Assembly: GCF_003065425.1 (NCBI RefSeq)
Contig: NZ_CP026949.1
Span: 1,984,001-2,048,000, forward strand
Reading direction: 5' to 3'
Length of the DNA stretch: 64,000 bases
From: Mycetocola zhujimingii
GTDB taxonomy: Bacteria; Actinomycetota; Actinomycetes; Actinomycetales; Microbacteriaceae
The position numbers were made by a program, and so were the translations under genes. The notes beneath the pieces were generated by a model that was not told where the DNA came from, did not search any database, and saw nothing but the letters and a program-made list of their open reading frames with translations. Position 1 is the stretch's first letter, and each line of letters opens with the position of its first letter. Positions 57,439 to 64,000 of the stretch are shown in pieces.

Positions 57439-58881
57439 ATGCAGAACGCAACAGAAACGATCCAGTCCGCCACCGGTGTTGCCCCGGCAAGCGAAGAGAC
57501 CACGAGCGAAGAGCCTCGAGGCACCTCCAACCGCTCCACAACGCCGGCATCAACCGAATTCCAGGACTACATCGGATCCAACTGGGCCGACCGCGTCGAT
57601 GTCCTCCCTGAGCCGCGTGCACAGGCACCGTTCGCAGCACAGCGCCGGGAGCGCGTCTCGGCTGCCTTCGTTGGCAAGCGCGTCGTTGTGCCGGCCGGCT
57701 CGCTCAAACAGCGCTCAAACGACACCGACTATCCGTTCCGCGCCCACTCCGCCTTTGTGCATCTCACCGGATGGGGTGCCGACAGCGAACCGGACTCCGT
57801 GCTGGTCCTCGAACCCGCAGGGAGCGGCCACGAGGCCACACTGTACTTCCGCGAACGTGCCGACCGCTCGTCGAACGAGTTCTACGCAAACCCCGCCATC
57901 GGTGAATTCTGGATCGGCCCACGTCCGTCGCTCGCGCAGGTCGCCGCTGATCTCGGCATCGCCACCGCCCCCATCGACAGCTTCCAGCCGACGGATGCCG
58001 ACCTCACGGTCGAACAGGACGAGGAACTGACCACTTTCCTGTCCGAACTGCGCCTCGTCAAAGACTCATTCGAGATCGAGCAGATCAGGCTCGCCGTCGA
58101 CGCGACGGCCCGCGGCTTCAGCGACGTGATCGCTGACTTCCCGAGAATCACCGCGTCGGAGCGCGGTGAGAGGGTCGTCGAGGGCGTGTTCTACACGCGG
58201 GCTCGACTCGACGGAAACGCCGTCGGTTACGACACGATTGCGGCATCTGGACCTCACGCCTGCATTCTGCACTGGACGCGCAATGACGGCCCGGTGGTTC
58301 CAGGGGACCTCATGCTCGTCGACGCCGGCGTGGAGGTCGACACGCTCTACACCGCCGACATCACCCGCACCCTCCCGTCCAGCGGCCGGTTCACCGACGT
58401 GCAGCGCGCGGTCTACGAAGCCGTCCGCGAAGCCGCAGACGCCGCGTTCGCCATCGTGCGCCCCGGCATCGTGTTTCGGGATGTCCACGCCGAAGCCATG
58501 AAAGTCATCGCGAAGCACACCGCGGCGTGGGGCATGCTCCCCGGTACCGCCGAAGAATCCCTCGAGGTGACCAAACAGTTCCACCGCCGCTACATGGTGC
58601 ACGGCACGAGCCACCACCTGGGTCTCGACGTTCACGACTGTGCTGCCGCACGCCGTGAGATGTACCACGACGGTGAGCTCAAGGAGGGCATGGTCTTCAC
58701 GATCGAGCCTGGACTTTACTTCCAGCCGGACGACCTCACTGTTCCCGAGGAGTTCCGCGGAATCGGAGTGCGGATCGAAGACGACATCCTCGTCACGGCG
58801 ACGGGCGCGGAGAACCTCTCAGCGGCGATCCCTCGCACCGCGGACGAGGTCGAGGACTGGATCGCCGGTCTCAACGCCTGA
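57439..58881 (+). CDS. Aminopeptidase P family (M24 Xaa-Pro peptidase)
   Basis: A 480-residue M24 peptidase. A ~35-residue Thr/Ser/Glu-rich N-terminus precedes the AMP_N domain (FRAHSAFVHLTGWGADSEPD) and the pita-bread catalytic domain. The five metal ligands are present: Asp in LMLVDAGVEVD, Asp in TADITRTLPS, His in GTSHHLGLDVHD, Glu in VFTIEPGLYF, Glu in GVRIEDDILV. It releases N-terminal residues preceding proline. GACAAT ends 6 nt before the ATG (leaderless-like). A strong hairpin follows the gene. Confidence 0.93.
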   Translation: MQNATETIQSATGVAPASEETTSEEPRGTSNRSTTPASTEFQDYIGSNWADRVDVLPEPRAQAPFAAQRRERVSAAFVGKRVVVPAGSLKQRSNDTDYPFRAHSAFVHLTGWGADSEPDSVLVLEPAGSGHEATLYFRERADRSSNEFYANPAIGEFWIGPRPSLAQVAADLGIATAPIDSFQPTDADLTVEQDEELTTFLSELRLVKDSFEIEQIRLAVDATARGFSDVIADFPRITASERGERVVEGVFYTRARLDGNAVGYDTIAASGPHACILHWTRNDGPVVPGDLMLVDAGVEVDTLYTADITRTLPSSGRFTDVQRAVYEAVREAADAAFAIVRPGIVFRDVHAEAMKVIAKHTAAWGMLPGTAEESLEVTKQFHRRYMVHGTSHHLGLDVHDCAAARREMYHDGELKEGMVFTIEPGLYFQPDDLTVPEEFRGIGVRIEDDILVTATGAENLSAAIPRTADEVEDWIAGLNA

Positions 58882-58927
58882 GACACCGAGCTGACGTGAC
58901 CCGGCTTACGGTCCGGTCACGAACGTA

Positions 58928-58956
58928 AAAGCCCCGCCTCATTGAGGCGGGGCTTT
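58928..58956 (+). terminator. Terminator after the aminopeptidase P gene
   Basis: A 13-bp stem AAAGCCCCGCCTC/GAGGCGGGGCTTT with a 3-nt loop, followed by CTCGTTC. It lies between convergent genes and may act in both directions. Confidence 0.85.
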
Positions 58957-58996
58957 CTCGTTCGGTCCTGTCGGACGCAGAAGCTGGAGCGTCAGG

Positions 58997-59497
58997 CTAC
59001 TGCTTGGTCGGAGCGCTCTCGAGCAGGTTGCGTGCGCGGTTCGCCAGTTCGGGATCCACGGTCACCGTGTAGCTCGTCGCGATGACCTGCATGATCGAGG
59101 TGAAATCACGGCGCCTCCTGTTGAGCGCGTACGACACAACCGAGAACATCATGCCGAACGCCGCACCGATGAGCACGGCGGCACCGACAAAACTGAGGTT
59201 GGCGGCGGGATTGATGATGATGAGCAGGAGCCCGAAGAACAGGCCGAGCCATGCGCCGCTCAGGGCGCCGGCGCCCGCGGTACGGCCGTAGCTGAGACGG
59301 CCGGTCACCCGCTCGACGCTCTTGAGCCCGTCACCGACGATCGACACCTGCTTGACGGGGAAATCCGCCTGGGCGAGAACGTCGACCGCGTTTTGCGCTT
59401 CCCTGTAGCTCTCGAAACTGGCGACGGTTTCGCCGCGCGGAATCATCGACTCGAACGGGTACCGGTCTGCGCCTCGGCGCTGCTGCTGATTGCTCAC
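58997..59497 (-). CDS. General stress protein (YflT/GSP17M-like domain) with two membrane helices
   Basis: A 166-residue protein. The N-terminal IPRGETVASFESYREAQNAVDVLAQADFPVKQVSIVG region (positions about 19-54) is the general-stress-protein 17M-like domain. A helical hairpin (GAGALSGAWLGLFFGLLLI; VGAAVLIGAAFGMMFSVVSYAL) follows, and a soluble C-terminus ends SAPTKQ. The role is unknown, probably envelope stress. The GTG at 59497 has GAGAAT 6 nt upstream and also a GGAGGGG run directly before it, too close for a normal ribosome site. Confidence 0.8.
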   Translation of the reverse strand: MSNQQQRRGADRYPFESMIPRGETVASFESYREAQNAVDVLAQADFPVKQVSIVGDGLKSVERVTGRLSYGRTAGAGALSGAWLGLFFGLLLIIINPAANLSFVGAAVLIGAAFGMMFSVVSYALNRRRRDFTSIMQVIATSYTVTVDPELANRARNLLESAPTKQ

Positions 59498-59573
59498 CCC
59501 TCCATTCTCACACCGGCGCCCGCGAACCGCAGCCCCGAACGTTGGCCCCCCTCCCCCATACAGGGAACGGCAC

Positions 59574-59579
59574 TAAGTT
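59574..59579 (+). promoter_or_regulatory. -10 element for leaderless MgtE-N/CBS gene
   Basis: TAAGTT, 6 nt before the GTG at 59586. Confidence 0.5.
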
Positions 59580-59585
59580 AGAGGG

Positions 59586-60869
59586 GTGAGTGGATCGAGA
59601 GTTTTCGTCGCCCGGCTTGCCGGCTGCACAGTCTTCGACCCGGCGGGCGACCGCGTGGGCAAAGTGCGCGATGTGCTCGTCGTGTACCGCAAGAGCGACC
59701 CGCCACGTGTTGTCGGGCTCATCGTCGAGATCCCCGGCAAACGACGCGTCTTTGTGTCGATCGGCCGCGTCACCTCGATCGCCGCCGGCCAGATCATCAC
59801 AACGGGTCTCATCAACGTGCGACGGTTCGAACAGCGCGGCGGCGAGGTGCGCGTGATCGCCGAGCTCCTCGGCCGGAAGGTCGAATTCGTCGACGGATCC
59901 GGTGAAGCGACCATCGAAGATATCGCCATCGAAGAGGTCGGCCCGGGCGCGTGGGCGGTCAGCCAGTACTTCGTTCGGCGGCCCAAGCTGTCACCCTCTC
60001 CCTTTGCCAAGGGCACGACGACGTTCGCGACCTGGCGGGAAATCCGGGAGAAGCAGTCCGGGCCTGAGGGGCAGTCCGCCGAGCAGCTCATCGCCACATA
60101 CTCAGACCTCAAGCCGGCTGACCTCGCGAATACCCTGCTCGACCTGCCGCAGGACCGGATGATCGAAGTCGTCGAGGAACTTCCGGACGACCGCCTCGCC
60201 GACGCGCTCGAGGAGATGCCGGAGACCGACCAGGTCGCCATCCTCACCGAGCTCGGCGACGGCCGCGCGGCCCACGTGCTCGATCAGATGCAGCCGGACG
60301 ATGCGGCCGACCTCATCGCACAGCTTCCCCTCGACCGCGGCGAACACCTGCTCGAGCTGATGGAGCCCGAAGAGGCCGAGGACGTGCGCATGCTCCTCGC
60401 GTTTGCGCCTGACACCGCCGGTGGCCTCATGACCACGGAACCGGTCATCCTGTCCGCCGATTCCACGGTCGCCGAGGCCCTCGCGCTCATCCGGCGCCCC
60501 GAACTCCCGCCGGCACTCGGCGCAGCGGTCTGCGTGACCCTCCCGCCGTACGAGCCGCCGACCGGCAGGTACCTCGGCATCGTGCACTTCCAGCGGATGC
60601 TGCGTTACCCGCCGCACGAACGGCTCGGCACGATCATGGACCAGAGCCTCGACCCGGTGACGGCGAAGGCTTCGGCGGCCGAAGTCTCCCGGATCCTGGC
60701 CAGCTATGACCTCGTGTCGGTTCCCGTCGTCGATGACACGCACAGACTCGTCGGGGTGGTGACAATTGACGATGTCCTCGACTACCTGTTGCCCGAAGAC
60801 TGGCGAAGTCAGAACGACGAACCGGTGATCACGCACAAACCACAGGGAAGGAGGGCGACTCATGGCTAA
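59586..60869 (+). CDS. MgtE N-terminal/CBS-domain protein with PRC-barrel-like start (no transporter domain)
   Basis: A 427-residue soluble protein. An N-terminal PRC-barrel-like part (LAGCTVFDPAGDRVGKVRDV ... GRKVEFVDGSG) is followed by an MgtE intracellular N-domain of repeated helices (LDLPQDRMIEVVEELPDDRL ... LQMQPDDAADLIAQL-type repeats) and two CBS domains (GGLMTTEPVILSADSTVAEAL; VPVVDDTHRLVGVVTIDDVL). The membrane channel of MgtE is absent, so this is a stand-alone Mg/nucleotide sensor module. The next gene, which overlaps it by 8 bp, encodes a DUF1003 membrane protein and may be its membrane partner. Confidence 0.88.
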   Translation: MSGSRVFVARLAGCTVFDPAGDRVGKVRDVLVVYRKSDPPRVVGLIVEIPGKRRVFVSIGRVTSIAAGQIITTGLINVRRFEQRGGEVRVIAELLGRKVEFVDGSGEATIEDIAIEEVGPGAWAVSQYFVRRPKLSPSPFAKGTTTFATWREIREKQSGPEGQSAEQLIATYSDLKPADLANTLLDLPQDRMIEVVEELPDDRLADALEEMPETDQVAILTELGDGRAAHVLDQMQPDDAADLIAQLPLDRGEHLLELMEPEEAEDVRMLLAFAPDTAGGLMTTEPVILSADSTVAEALALIRRPELPPALGAAVCVTLPPYEPPTGRYLGIVHFQRMLRYPPHERLGTIMDQSLDPVTAKASAAEVSRILASYDLVSVPVVDDTHRLVGVVTIDDVLDYLLPEDWRSQNDEPVITHKPQGRRATHG

Positions 60870-61374
60870 GATCCGCAGGAACGACGTGCGCCTTGACGCC
60901 CCCAAGGGCCTCCGTCCGTCCATGCTCCCCGGCCGGGGACGCGAGTCGAGCGACAGATTCGGTCGGTTCACCGAGTGGGTGGCCCGCGCCATGGGTACCC
61001 CGGCGTTCCTCGCTGGCCTCACCGTGTTCTGTCTCGCCTGGATTGCGTACAACACCTGGGGCCCCGAGGACTTCCGCTTCGACTCGGCAGCCCTCGGCTT
61101 CACCGCGCTGACGCTCATCCTCTCCCTCCAGGCCTCGTACGCTGCCCCGCTGATCCTCCTCGCCCAGAACCGCCAGGACGACCGTGACCGGGTGCAGATC
61201 GAACAGGATCGCCAGCGCGCCGAACGCAACCTCAACGACACCGAGTACCTCGCCCGTGAGGTCGTGGCCCTGCGACTCGCGATGAAGGACATGGCATCGA
61301 AGGACTTCATCCGCCAGGAACTCCGGTCGCTTCTCGAAGAGCTCGAGAAGGACAAGGACGATGCCAGGAACTGA
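60862..61374 (+). CDS. DUF1003 membrane protein
   Basis: A 170-residue protein. Two helices (AFLAGLTVFCLAWIAYNTW; FTALTLILSLQASYAAPLIL) with the LILSLQASYAAPLILLAQNRQ signature are typical of DUF1003. The C-terminal coiled region (RDRVQIEQDRQRAERNLND ... LLEELEKDKDD) is highly charged. The function is not established. It has a strong AAGGAGGG ribosome site and overlaps both neighbours (8 bp with the MgtE-N gene, 14 bp with mrp). Confidence 0.87.
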   Translation: MAKIRRNDVRLDAPKGLRPSMLPGRGRESSDRFGRFTEWVARAMGTPAFLAGLTVFCLAWIAYNTWGPEDFRFDSAALGFTALTLILSLQASYAAPLILLAQNRQDDRDRVQIEQDRQRAERNLNDTEYLAREVVALRLAMKDMASKDFIRQELRSLLEELEKDKDDARN

Positions 61375-62533
61375 CCTCGAACGCCGCATTGCCGACGAAC
61401 TCGCCACGGTGATCGACCCTGAGATTCGCAGGCCGATCACCGAACTGGGCATGGTTGGCGACATTGCGGTCGCCGCGGATGGGGCGGCATCCGTCGCCAT
61501 CAAACTGACGATCGTCGGTTGCCCCGCTGCCACGGCGATTGAACGCGATGTCACGGCAGCGGTGTCCCGGGTGCCGGGCGTCACGAGCGCGAACATCGCC
61601 GTCGGCGTGATGACGCCGGAGGAACGGCGCGCGCTCACCGAGTCGCTCCGCGGCCCGAAGGCCGCGAGGGTGATGCCGTTCGGGCCTGGCACGCTCACCA
61701 AGGTTTACGCCGTAACGAGCGGGAAGGGCGGCGTCGGTAAGTCGACGGTCACCGCGAACCTCGCAGCAGAACTCGCCGCGAGGGGCCTGAGCGTCGGCAT
61801 CGTCGACGCTGACGTCCACGGTTTCTCGATCCCAGGCCTCCTGGGTTTGACGGATGCCACGGCTGACGAGACGTCGCTCAGAACGCCGACGCAGGTAGGC
61901 GACATGATCCTGCCTCCCATCGGGTACGGCGTGAAGGTGATTTCGATCGGCATGTTCCTCGGCAAGGCAGACGGACAAGCGACACAGGCCGTTGCCTGGC
62001 GCGGCCCGATGCTGCACCGCACGATCAGCCAGTTCCTCACCGACGTGTACTTCGGCGACCTCGATGTCCTCCTCCTCGACCTGCCGCCGGGAACGGGCGA
62101 CGTCGCGATCTCGCTCGGCCAGCTGTTGCCGAACGCCGAGGTCCTCGTCGTCACCACCCCGCGGCCGGCAGCGGCCGACGTCGCCGAGCGCAGTGGAATC
62201 GTGGCCAGGCAGACCGGTCAGAAGGTGATCGGGGTGATCGAGAACATGGCGGGGCTCGTGCAGCCGGACGGCAGCGTCCTCTCGCTCTTCGGCTCCGGCG
62301 GCGGCGCTGAACTCGCCCGCCGGCTGAGCGCAACGCCCGACGCCCCCGAGGTCCCGCTGCTCGCGAGTGTTCCCCTGAGCGTCCCGCTCCGGTCGGGAGG
62401 CGACACCGGGGTGCCCGTTGTCCTGTCGCACCCGGATGACCCGGCGAGCGTCGCCATCCGTTCGGTCGCCGACCAGTTGCTCGCCCGTGGACGCGGCCTC
62501 GCCGGCCGTCGGCTCGGACTGGCCCCGGCCTGA
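61361..62533 (+). CDS. mrp: Mrp/ApbC-type P-loop ATPase (iron-sulfur carrier family)
   Basis: A 390-residue protein with an N-terminal MIP18-like domain (LATVIDPEIRRPITELGMVGD, IVGCPAATAIERDV) and a P-loop NTPase domain (TSGKGGVGKSTVTANLA, GIVDADVHGFSIPGLLG, LLLDLPPGTGDVAI). The CxxC that binds the bridging Fe-S cluster in proteobacterial Mrp is missing: the corresponding stretch is ENMAGLVQPDGSVLSLFGSGGG. From memory, mycobacterial Mrp is also without it. The ATG lies inside the DUF1003 gene with AAGGA upstream. Confidence 0.9.
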   Translation: MPGTDLERRIADELATVIDPEIRRPITELGMVGDIAVAADGAASVAIKLTIVGCPAATAIERDVTAAVSRVPGVTSANIAVGVMTPEERRALTESLRGPKAARVMPFGPGTLTKVYAVTSGKGGVGKSTVTANLAAELAARGLSVGIVDADVHGFSIPGLLGLTDATADETSLRTPTQVGDMILPPIGYGVKVISIGMFLGKADGQATQAVAWRGPMLHRTISQFLTDVYFGDLDVLLLDLPPGTGDVAISLGQLLPNAEVLVVTTPRPAAADVAERSGIVARQTGQKVIGVIENMAGLVQPDGSVLSLFGSGGGAELARRLSATPDAPEVPLLASVPLSVPLRSGGDTGVPVVLSHPDDPASVAIRSVADQLLARGRGLAGRRLGLAPA

Positions 62534-62545
62534 TCGGCGGATGCT

Positions 62546-63376
62546 GTGCGGCGGGGTATCCTTGCGGGACTCGCCGCTTCGCTCGTGCTTCTGGCGGGCT
62601 GTTCAGCCCCGCCGGCGAACCCGGCTGACGACCTCAGCTTTGAGGTGATGCAGGGCCGAACCGATTATGCGAGCGGCACCCTCGTCCTCCGCGTCGTCAA
62701 CGGCGGCACCGAGAGCATCACTGTCGACGACGCCGTCCTTACCTGGGAGGGGTTCGCCGAACCGGCGCACTGGTCGGGAACCACGATCACGGCGGGCCGC
62801 ACGGTTGACCTCCGCACGGCGGCGCCAGGCGCGAAATGTACGACAGGAAAGGCAGACCCACCGGCCCCGTCGCTCGCTGTGGAATTCGGCACGGGCCCTG
62901 CCGTCGTCACGACCCCCCTCGATCCTCTCGACACGCTCCAGCGGCTGCATCAGACCGGGTGCGTGTCCGCCGCCGTTGAGCGGGTCGCCACGGTCTCTGT
63001 CGACGGCCCTCTCGTTATCGACGGAACAGGACCGGATGCTGTCGCCAGGCTCACACTGCTGTTTACACCGACGCGCGGGGAGGGAACTGTGCAGTTCTCG
63101 TCGGTCGCCTCGACGCCGCTGCTCGCACCGGCGGACGGCTCTGAAGGCTGGCCGCTCTCACTGGCTCTCGCCGGAGCATCCGCCCCTCAGTCCGCGGTGC
63201 TGTCGATCCGGCCGGCACGCTGCGACCCACACGCCGTCGCCGAAGACAAAATCGGAACGGTGCTGGTCGTGACGGTCAGCGTCGACGGCGCCGATGGACG
63301 CTACAGCTTCCCGGTCGACGACGCGACCCGCGATGCCCTCTACGGTTTCGTGAGATCTGCGTGTGGCATGCCGTGA
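62546..63376 (+). CDS. Lipoprotein, function unknown
   Basis: A 276-residue lipoprotein: signal peptide RRGILAGLAASLVLLAGC with lipobox LLAG|C at residue 19, then beta-rich segments (DDLSFEVMQGRTDYASGTLVLRVVN-type, read in parts) and four further cysteines (KCTTG, TGCVSA, ARCDPH, SACGMP) that could form disulfides outside the membrane. No enzyme motif. GTG at 62546 follows the mrp stop by 12 bp, so it belongs to the mgtE-N/DUF1003/mrp operon. It converges on tatB with 17 bp between stops. Confidence 0.75.
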   Translation: MRRGILAGLAASLVLLAGCSAPPANPADDLSFEVMQGRTDYASGTLVLRVVNGGTESITVDDAVLTWEGFAEPAHWSGTTITAGRTVDLRTAAPGAKCTTGKADPPAPSLAVEFGTGPAVVTTPLDPLDTLQRLHQTGCVSAAVERVATVSVDGPLVIDGTGPDAVARLTLLFTPTRGEGTVQFSSVASTPLLAPADGSEGWPLSLALAGASAPQSAVLSIRPARCDPHAVAEDKIGTVLVVTVSVDGADGRYSFPVDDATRDALYGFVRSACGMP

Positions 63377-63393
63377 CCGGCCGATGCTTCGCG

Positions 63394-63825
63394 TCAGGTG
63401 GCTTCGAGGTCGAACGGTGGCGCCGCCACGGCGTTGCCCTCGAGGATCTGCCGCTGCCGATCTGACGCGCGGCTTGTTCGAGGCTTTTGCCACACAACAT
63501 CATCATCATCGGTGGGAACGGCAGCGGTCTTGTCGAAACTCGGCGGGGCGATGACCGGTTCGGGCGGAGAATCATCGAGCAGCGCCTCACGGATGATCCG
63601 GCGCGGGTCGTACTGACGCGGGTCGAGTTTCTTCCAGTCGACCTCGTCGAACTCGGGCCCCATCTCCTCGCGCATGCGTTCCTTGGCCCCCTGGGCCATG
63701 TCACGGAGCGATCGGATGAGCCTCGCAAGCTGTGCTGCGTACGTCGGCAGGCGCTCGGGTCCGAGCAGGAAGACAGCGATCACCCCGATGATGAGGAGCT
63801 TCTCGAAAGTGAGGCCGAAGAACAC
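63394..63825 (-). CDS. tatB: Twin-arginine translocase subunit TatB
   Basis: A 143-residue TatB. The N-terminal helix MFFGLTFEKLLIIGVIAVFLLGPERLP (the FG/LGPERLP hinge; the helix is residues 5-21) is followed by an amphipathic helix (YAAQLARLIRSLRDMAQGAKE) and an acidic, disordered C-terminus. TatB with TatC binds twin-arginine signal peptides of folded exported proteins. The glutamate in the membrane helix (TFEKLL) and the LGPERLP hinge support TatB over TatA. The GTG at 63825 has TAGTCT 6 nt upstream (leaderless type). tatC is not in the window. Confidence 0.92.
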   Translation of the reverse strand: MFFGLTFEKLLIIGVIAVFLLGPERLPTYAAQLARLIRSLRDMAQGAKERMREEMGPEFDEVDWKKLDPRQYDPRRIIREALLDDSPPEPVIAPPSFDKTAAVPTDDDDVVWQKPRTSRASDRQRQILEGNAVAAPPFDLEAT

Positions 63826-63831
63826 GAGTTC

Positions 63832-63837
63832 AGACTA
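63832..63837 (-). promoter_or_regulatory. -10 element for leaderless tatB
   Basis: Reverse-strand TAGTCT, 6 nt before the GTG at 63825. The divergent O-methyltransferase promoter (TACTCT at 63876-63881) lies close by. Confidence 0.5.
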
Positions 63838-63907
63838 TCGCGCCGCGCCTGACAAAACGCACGACACGGCTCCGCTACTCTTGGGCGAACCACCACCGGG
63901 AGCTGAA

Positions 63908-64000
63908 GTGTCAGAACAAGATTCGAACTGGAAATACGCCGACTACATCGTCACCGAGTCCGATTCGATCCAGAAGGCCCGTGCACAGTCTCTTGAGCTC
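63908..64000 (+). CDS. Probable O-methyltransferase, N-terminal fragment
   Basis: Only 31 residues are inside the window (opening MSEQDSNWKYADYIVTESDS). The opening and the SIQKARAQSLEL segment resemble the N-terminus of actinobacterial SAM-dependent O-methyltransferases found next to tatB/sigE, but no catalytic motif is visible yet. The GTG at 63908 has a GGGAG ribosome site 5 nt upstream and a TACTCT -10 at 63876-63881, giving a leader of about 20 nt. The gene continues past the right edge. Confidence 0.6.
   Translation, partial: MSEQDSNWKYADYIVTESDSIQKARAQSLEL

Noticed and set aside
1-64000. CRISPR arrays, prophage, insertion sequences, toxin-antitoxin pairs
   Set aside because: No spaced direct-repeat arrays, transposase, integrase, phage structural or toxin-like genes were found on either strand.

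Overview
The window is a stretch of chromosome from a GC-rich actinobacterium, most likely a member of the Microbacteriaceae or a close relative. The reasons are the strong G/C bias at third codon positions, frequent GTG starts, mostly 4-bp ATGA/GTGA gene overlaps, and gene neighbourhoods typical of Actinobacteria: prfB-ftsE, murI-rph-rdgB, UPF0182/PDZ-S16/DUF2342, uvrD-nudC-adnBA-DUF3107-ferritin-like-rhlE, and mgtE-N/DUF1003/mrp/tatB/O-methyltransferase. From memory, the 35-55 kb part is largely collinear with the Rv3193c-Rv3211 interval of Mycobacterium tuberculosis. There is no phage, insertion sequence, integrase or CRISPR array. This is core chromosome with two accessory-like blocks.

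Layout. 0-3.8 kb: the N-terminal end of ftsE, prfB, an MFS permease, a small membrane protein and an SDR dehydrogenase. 3.9-8.5 kb: a compact Tad/Flp pilus operon (tadA, tadB, tadC, a short Flp-like pilin, two TadE-like pseudopilins and a TadG-like protein). 8.6-14.6 kb: tRNA-Leu, a DedA protein, a cation efflux protein, rdgB, rph, murI, nicotinate phosphoribosyltransferase and DUF3039. 14.6-19 kb: an ABC exporter whose ATPase carries an unusual N-terminal extension of about 690 disordered residues. 19.2-26.6 kb: a cell-surface phosphopolymer cluster in two converging operons. One holds a LicC-like nucleotidyltransferase, a Wzm/Wzt-type exporter and an EcsC-like protein. The other holds a GT2, a CDP-alcohol phosphotransferase, a second GT2 and a TagF-like glycerophosphotransferase. 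26.7-34.3 kb: an HtrA protease, a lipoprotein plus secreted PKD-protein pair, an aminotransferase, a nitrilase-family amidase, a small DUF7882-like protein and an M23 peptidase. 34.3-35.2 kb: a repeat-rich spacer and a duplicated initiator tRNA with its terminator. 35.3-55.4 kb: UPF0182, a PDZ/S16 protease, a DUF2342 metalloprotease-like protein, an E1/ThiF-like protein, a UvrD helicase, NudC, a phosphotransferase-like protein, AdnB, AdnA, DUF3107, a ferritin-like protein and RhlE. 55.4-64 kb: a PHP phosphoesterase, an EEP phosphatase, aminopeptidase P, a stress protein, an MgtE-N/CBS protein, DUF1003, Mrp, a lipoprotein, TatB and the start of an O-methyltransferase.

Two patterns at DNA level go beyond gene naming. 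First, many genes start with no Shine-Dalgarno but with a TANNNT hexamer 5-7 nt before the ATG/GTG. This is the signature of leaderless mRNAs, and it also fixes several start codons. Second, an identical 12-mer, CTGTGGATAACT, containing a perfect DnaA-box-like 9-mer, occurs on the coding strand exactly 36-37 nt before the start codons of three otherwise unlinked transcription units: tadA (the head of the pilus operon), the lipoprotein/PKD pair, and the E1/ThiF-like gene. All three have a -10-like hexamer at the leaderless distance. The 12-mer looks like an activator site just upstream of -35 and hints at an undescribed regulon joining the Tad pilus to these genes. It is the most interesting signal in the window.

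All functional assignments rest on motifs and family resemblance read from the sequence. No database search was run.
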